Part shown: positions 5,673 through 6,450 of the stretch, one piece after another | Position numbering within the stretch: the first letter of the stretch is position 1 | Layout of the letters: every line of letters starts with the position of its first letter | Source: Intestinibacter sp. | Lineage (GTDB): Bacteria; Bacillota; Clostridia; Peptostreptococcales; Peptostreptococcaceae | Reading direction: 5' to 3' | Length of the DNA stretch: 6,450 nucleotides | Assembly (NCBI RefSeq): GCF_022780145.1 | Contig: NZ_JALEXO010000231.1 | Coordinates: forward strand, 1-6,450 | Made by a program: the position numbers and the translations under genes | Notes under the pieces: generated by a model | What the model saw: only the letters and a program-made list of their open reading frames with translations | What the model was told of the DNA's origin: nothing | The model's database searches: none

Positions 5673-6326
5673 ATGAAAAAGGTCCAAGTTCTATTGTTGG
5701 TAGTAATATTATTTATAGGATTTAGTTTTACGAAATATATAGTATCAAATAAATATGTTTATGGTGACAATACAAGTAATGGCATGGCTTTGATTGTAAA
5801 TGAAGAAAATCAGCTTAGCAGTAGATTTATTCCAGAAAATTTACGAGAAATTAATATTTCTTTTGCAAATGATACGGAAGACTCAAAGAAGAAAATGACT
5901 AAAGAGGCGAAAGAAGCTTTAGAAAAATTAGTAGATGATGCAGCTCAAGATAATATAGATTTAATAGGAAAATCAGCGTATATATCTTATGCAGAACAGT
6001 ACAAAGACTACTATATGAAGGTCTTAGAGGTAGGAAGTGACGAGGCAGATAGTTTAGTGGAAAAACCAGGTACTAGCGAGCATCAAACTGGTCTTTGTAT
6101 AGATTTAACTAATAAAGAGTATAATCTTCAAAAAGATAGTGAAGAGTACGAATGGATTGAAAAAAATTCATATAAATACGGCTTTGTAATTAGAGATTGC
6201 AAAGAGAAAAACGTTGTACATATTAGATATGTAGGAGAGGACGTAGCTAAATACATCTACGAAAATAATTTAACACTTGAAGCGTATGTCGATGATTTGT
6301 CACTTAGGAAGGATGGTTCGACTTGA
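5673..6326 (+). CDS. VanY/LdcB-like M15 D,D-carboxypeptidase homologue, membrane-anchored, probable loss of catalytic residues
   Basis: Family members cut the terminal D-alanine from peptidoglycan stem peptides outside the cell. The 217-residue product has an N-terminal membrane anchor (about 4-24). ALIVNEENQLSSRFIP (39-54) is the usual VanY lead-in. SEHQTGLCIDL (135-145) is the SxHxxGxxxD metal motif with H137 and D144, and HIRYVG (183-188) supplies the third metal ligand, H183. Two expected residues are missing: the SAYRS block reads SAYIS (101-105), so the substrate-binding Arg is I104, and the E-P-W before the last His reads N-V-V (180-182), so the catalytic Glu is N180. The loop between GFVIRD and HIRYVG also looks about eight residues short. 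From these I infer a metal- or peptide-binding protein with reduced or no peptidase activity. Its TGA overlaps the TTG of the regulator gene. The start has a perfect AAGGAGG. Confidence 0.82.
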   Translation: MKKVQVLLLVVILFIGFSFTKYIVSNKYVYGDNTSNGMALIVNEENQLSSRFIPENLREINISFANDTEDSKKKMTKEAKEALEKLVDDAAQDNIDLIGKSAYISYAEQYKDYYMKVLEVGSDEADSLVEKPGTSEHQTGLCIDLTNKEYNLQKDSEEYEWIEKNSYKYGFVIRDCKEKNVVHIRYVGEDVAKYIYENNLTLEAYVDDLSLRKDGST

Positions 6327-6450
6327 ATAATAAAATATTAGTTGCAGATGATGAAAAAGAAATAAGAGATTTACTTGAAATATATCTTTTAAATGAAGGC
6401 TATAAGGTCGTAAAGGCAAAGGATGGTCAAGAAGCCTTAGATATAATGGA
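6323..6450 (+). CDS. VanR-like response regulator, N-terminal part only
   Basis: The first 42 residues of an OmpR/VanR-type response regulator: KILVADDEKEIRDLLEIYL (4-22) carries the acidic-pocket aspartates D9 and D10 that bind the metal needed for phosphorylation, and EGYKVVKAKDGQEALDIM follows as the receiver domain's second strand and helix. The phosphoacceptor Asp and the DNA-binding domain lie beyond the window. The proposed start is TTG 6323, overlapping the TGA stop of the vanY-like gene (TTGA, 6323-6326), with AGGAAGGA at 6306-6313 nine bases upstream. That overlap implies translational coupling. The wording of this segment resembles VanR-type regulators, and a sensor kinase gene would be expected downstream. 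This frame runs to the window edge without a stop. Confidence 0.9.
   Translation, partial: MNNKILVADDEKEIRDLLEIYLLNEGYKVVKAKDGQEALDIM

Noticed and set aside
1..6450. CRISPR array, tRNA or rRNA genes
   Set aside because: No regularly spaced repeats and no recognisable tRNA or rRNA sequence were seen on either strand.

Overview
The window looks like a stretch of low-GC Firmicutes chromosome. It is strongly AT-rich, uses A/T-ending codons, has strong AGGAGG-type ribosome binding sites with several TTG and GTG starts, and carries protein types common in Clostridia. A Peptostreptococcaceae-like clostridium is my best guess, but no marker gene is present to settle it.

Layout from left to right. 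(1) The 3' part of an IS1595-family (ISXO2-like) transposase, cut by the window edge, has lost two of its three expected catalytic positions although its frame is open. (2) An AT-rich gap of about 240 bases follows. (3) Next is a rightward two-gene unit: a membrane-anchored alpha/beta hydrolase, then 25 bases later a PduO-type ATP:cob(I)alamin adenosyltransferase. (4) A bidirectional terminator hairpin comes next, shared with a leftward family-2 glycosyltransferase whose last codons and stop lie inside the hairpin. (5) A divergent control region of about 240 bases contains overlapping opposed promoter candidates, a perfect tandem 11-bp repeat and a separated 12-bp repeat. (6) A rightward pair follows: the RNA ligase rtcB, which starts at a TTG rather than the longer GTG, and a 141-residue protein I do not recognise, ending at a strong terminator. 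(7) The window closes with a rightward unit: a membrane-anchored VanY/LdcB-type M15 carboxypeptidase homologue, whose stop overlaps the TTG start of a VanR-like response regulator that runs off the window.

How they work together. The hydrolase and adenosyltransferase are probably co-transcribed, with no evident functional link. rtcB and the unknown gene probably form an RNA ligase/repair unit. The most interesting part is the right end. The VanY-like protein keeps the metal-binding His/Asp/His set, but seems to lack the catalytic glutamate (with a shortened active-site loop) and the conserved arginine of the substrate pocket. It is translationally coupled to the regulator. I infer that it may be a cell-wall peptide binding protein or sensor accessory rather than a working peptidase. 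A weak VanR-box-like sequence lies upstream, and the ribosome binding site can be folded into a hairpin. None of this proves a new system, but it is the best candidate in the window.
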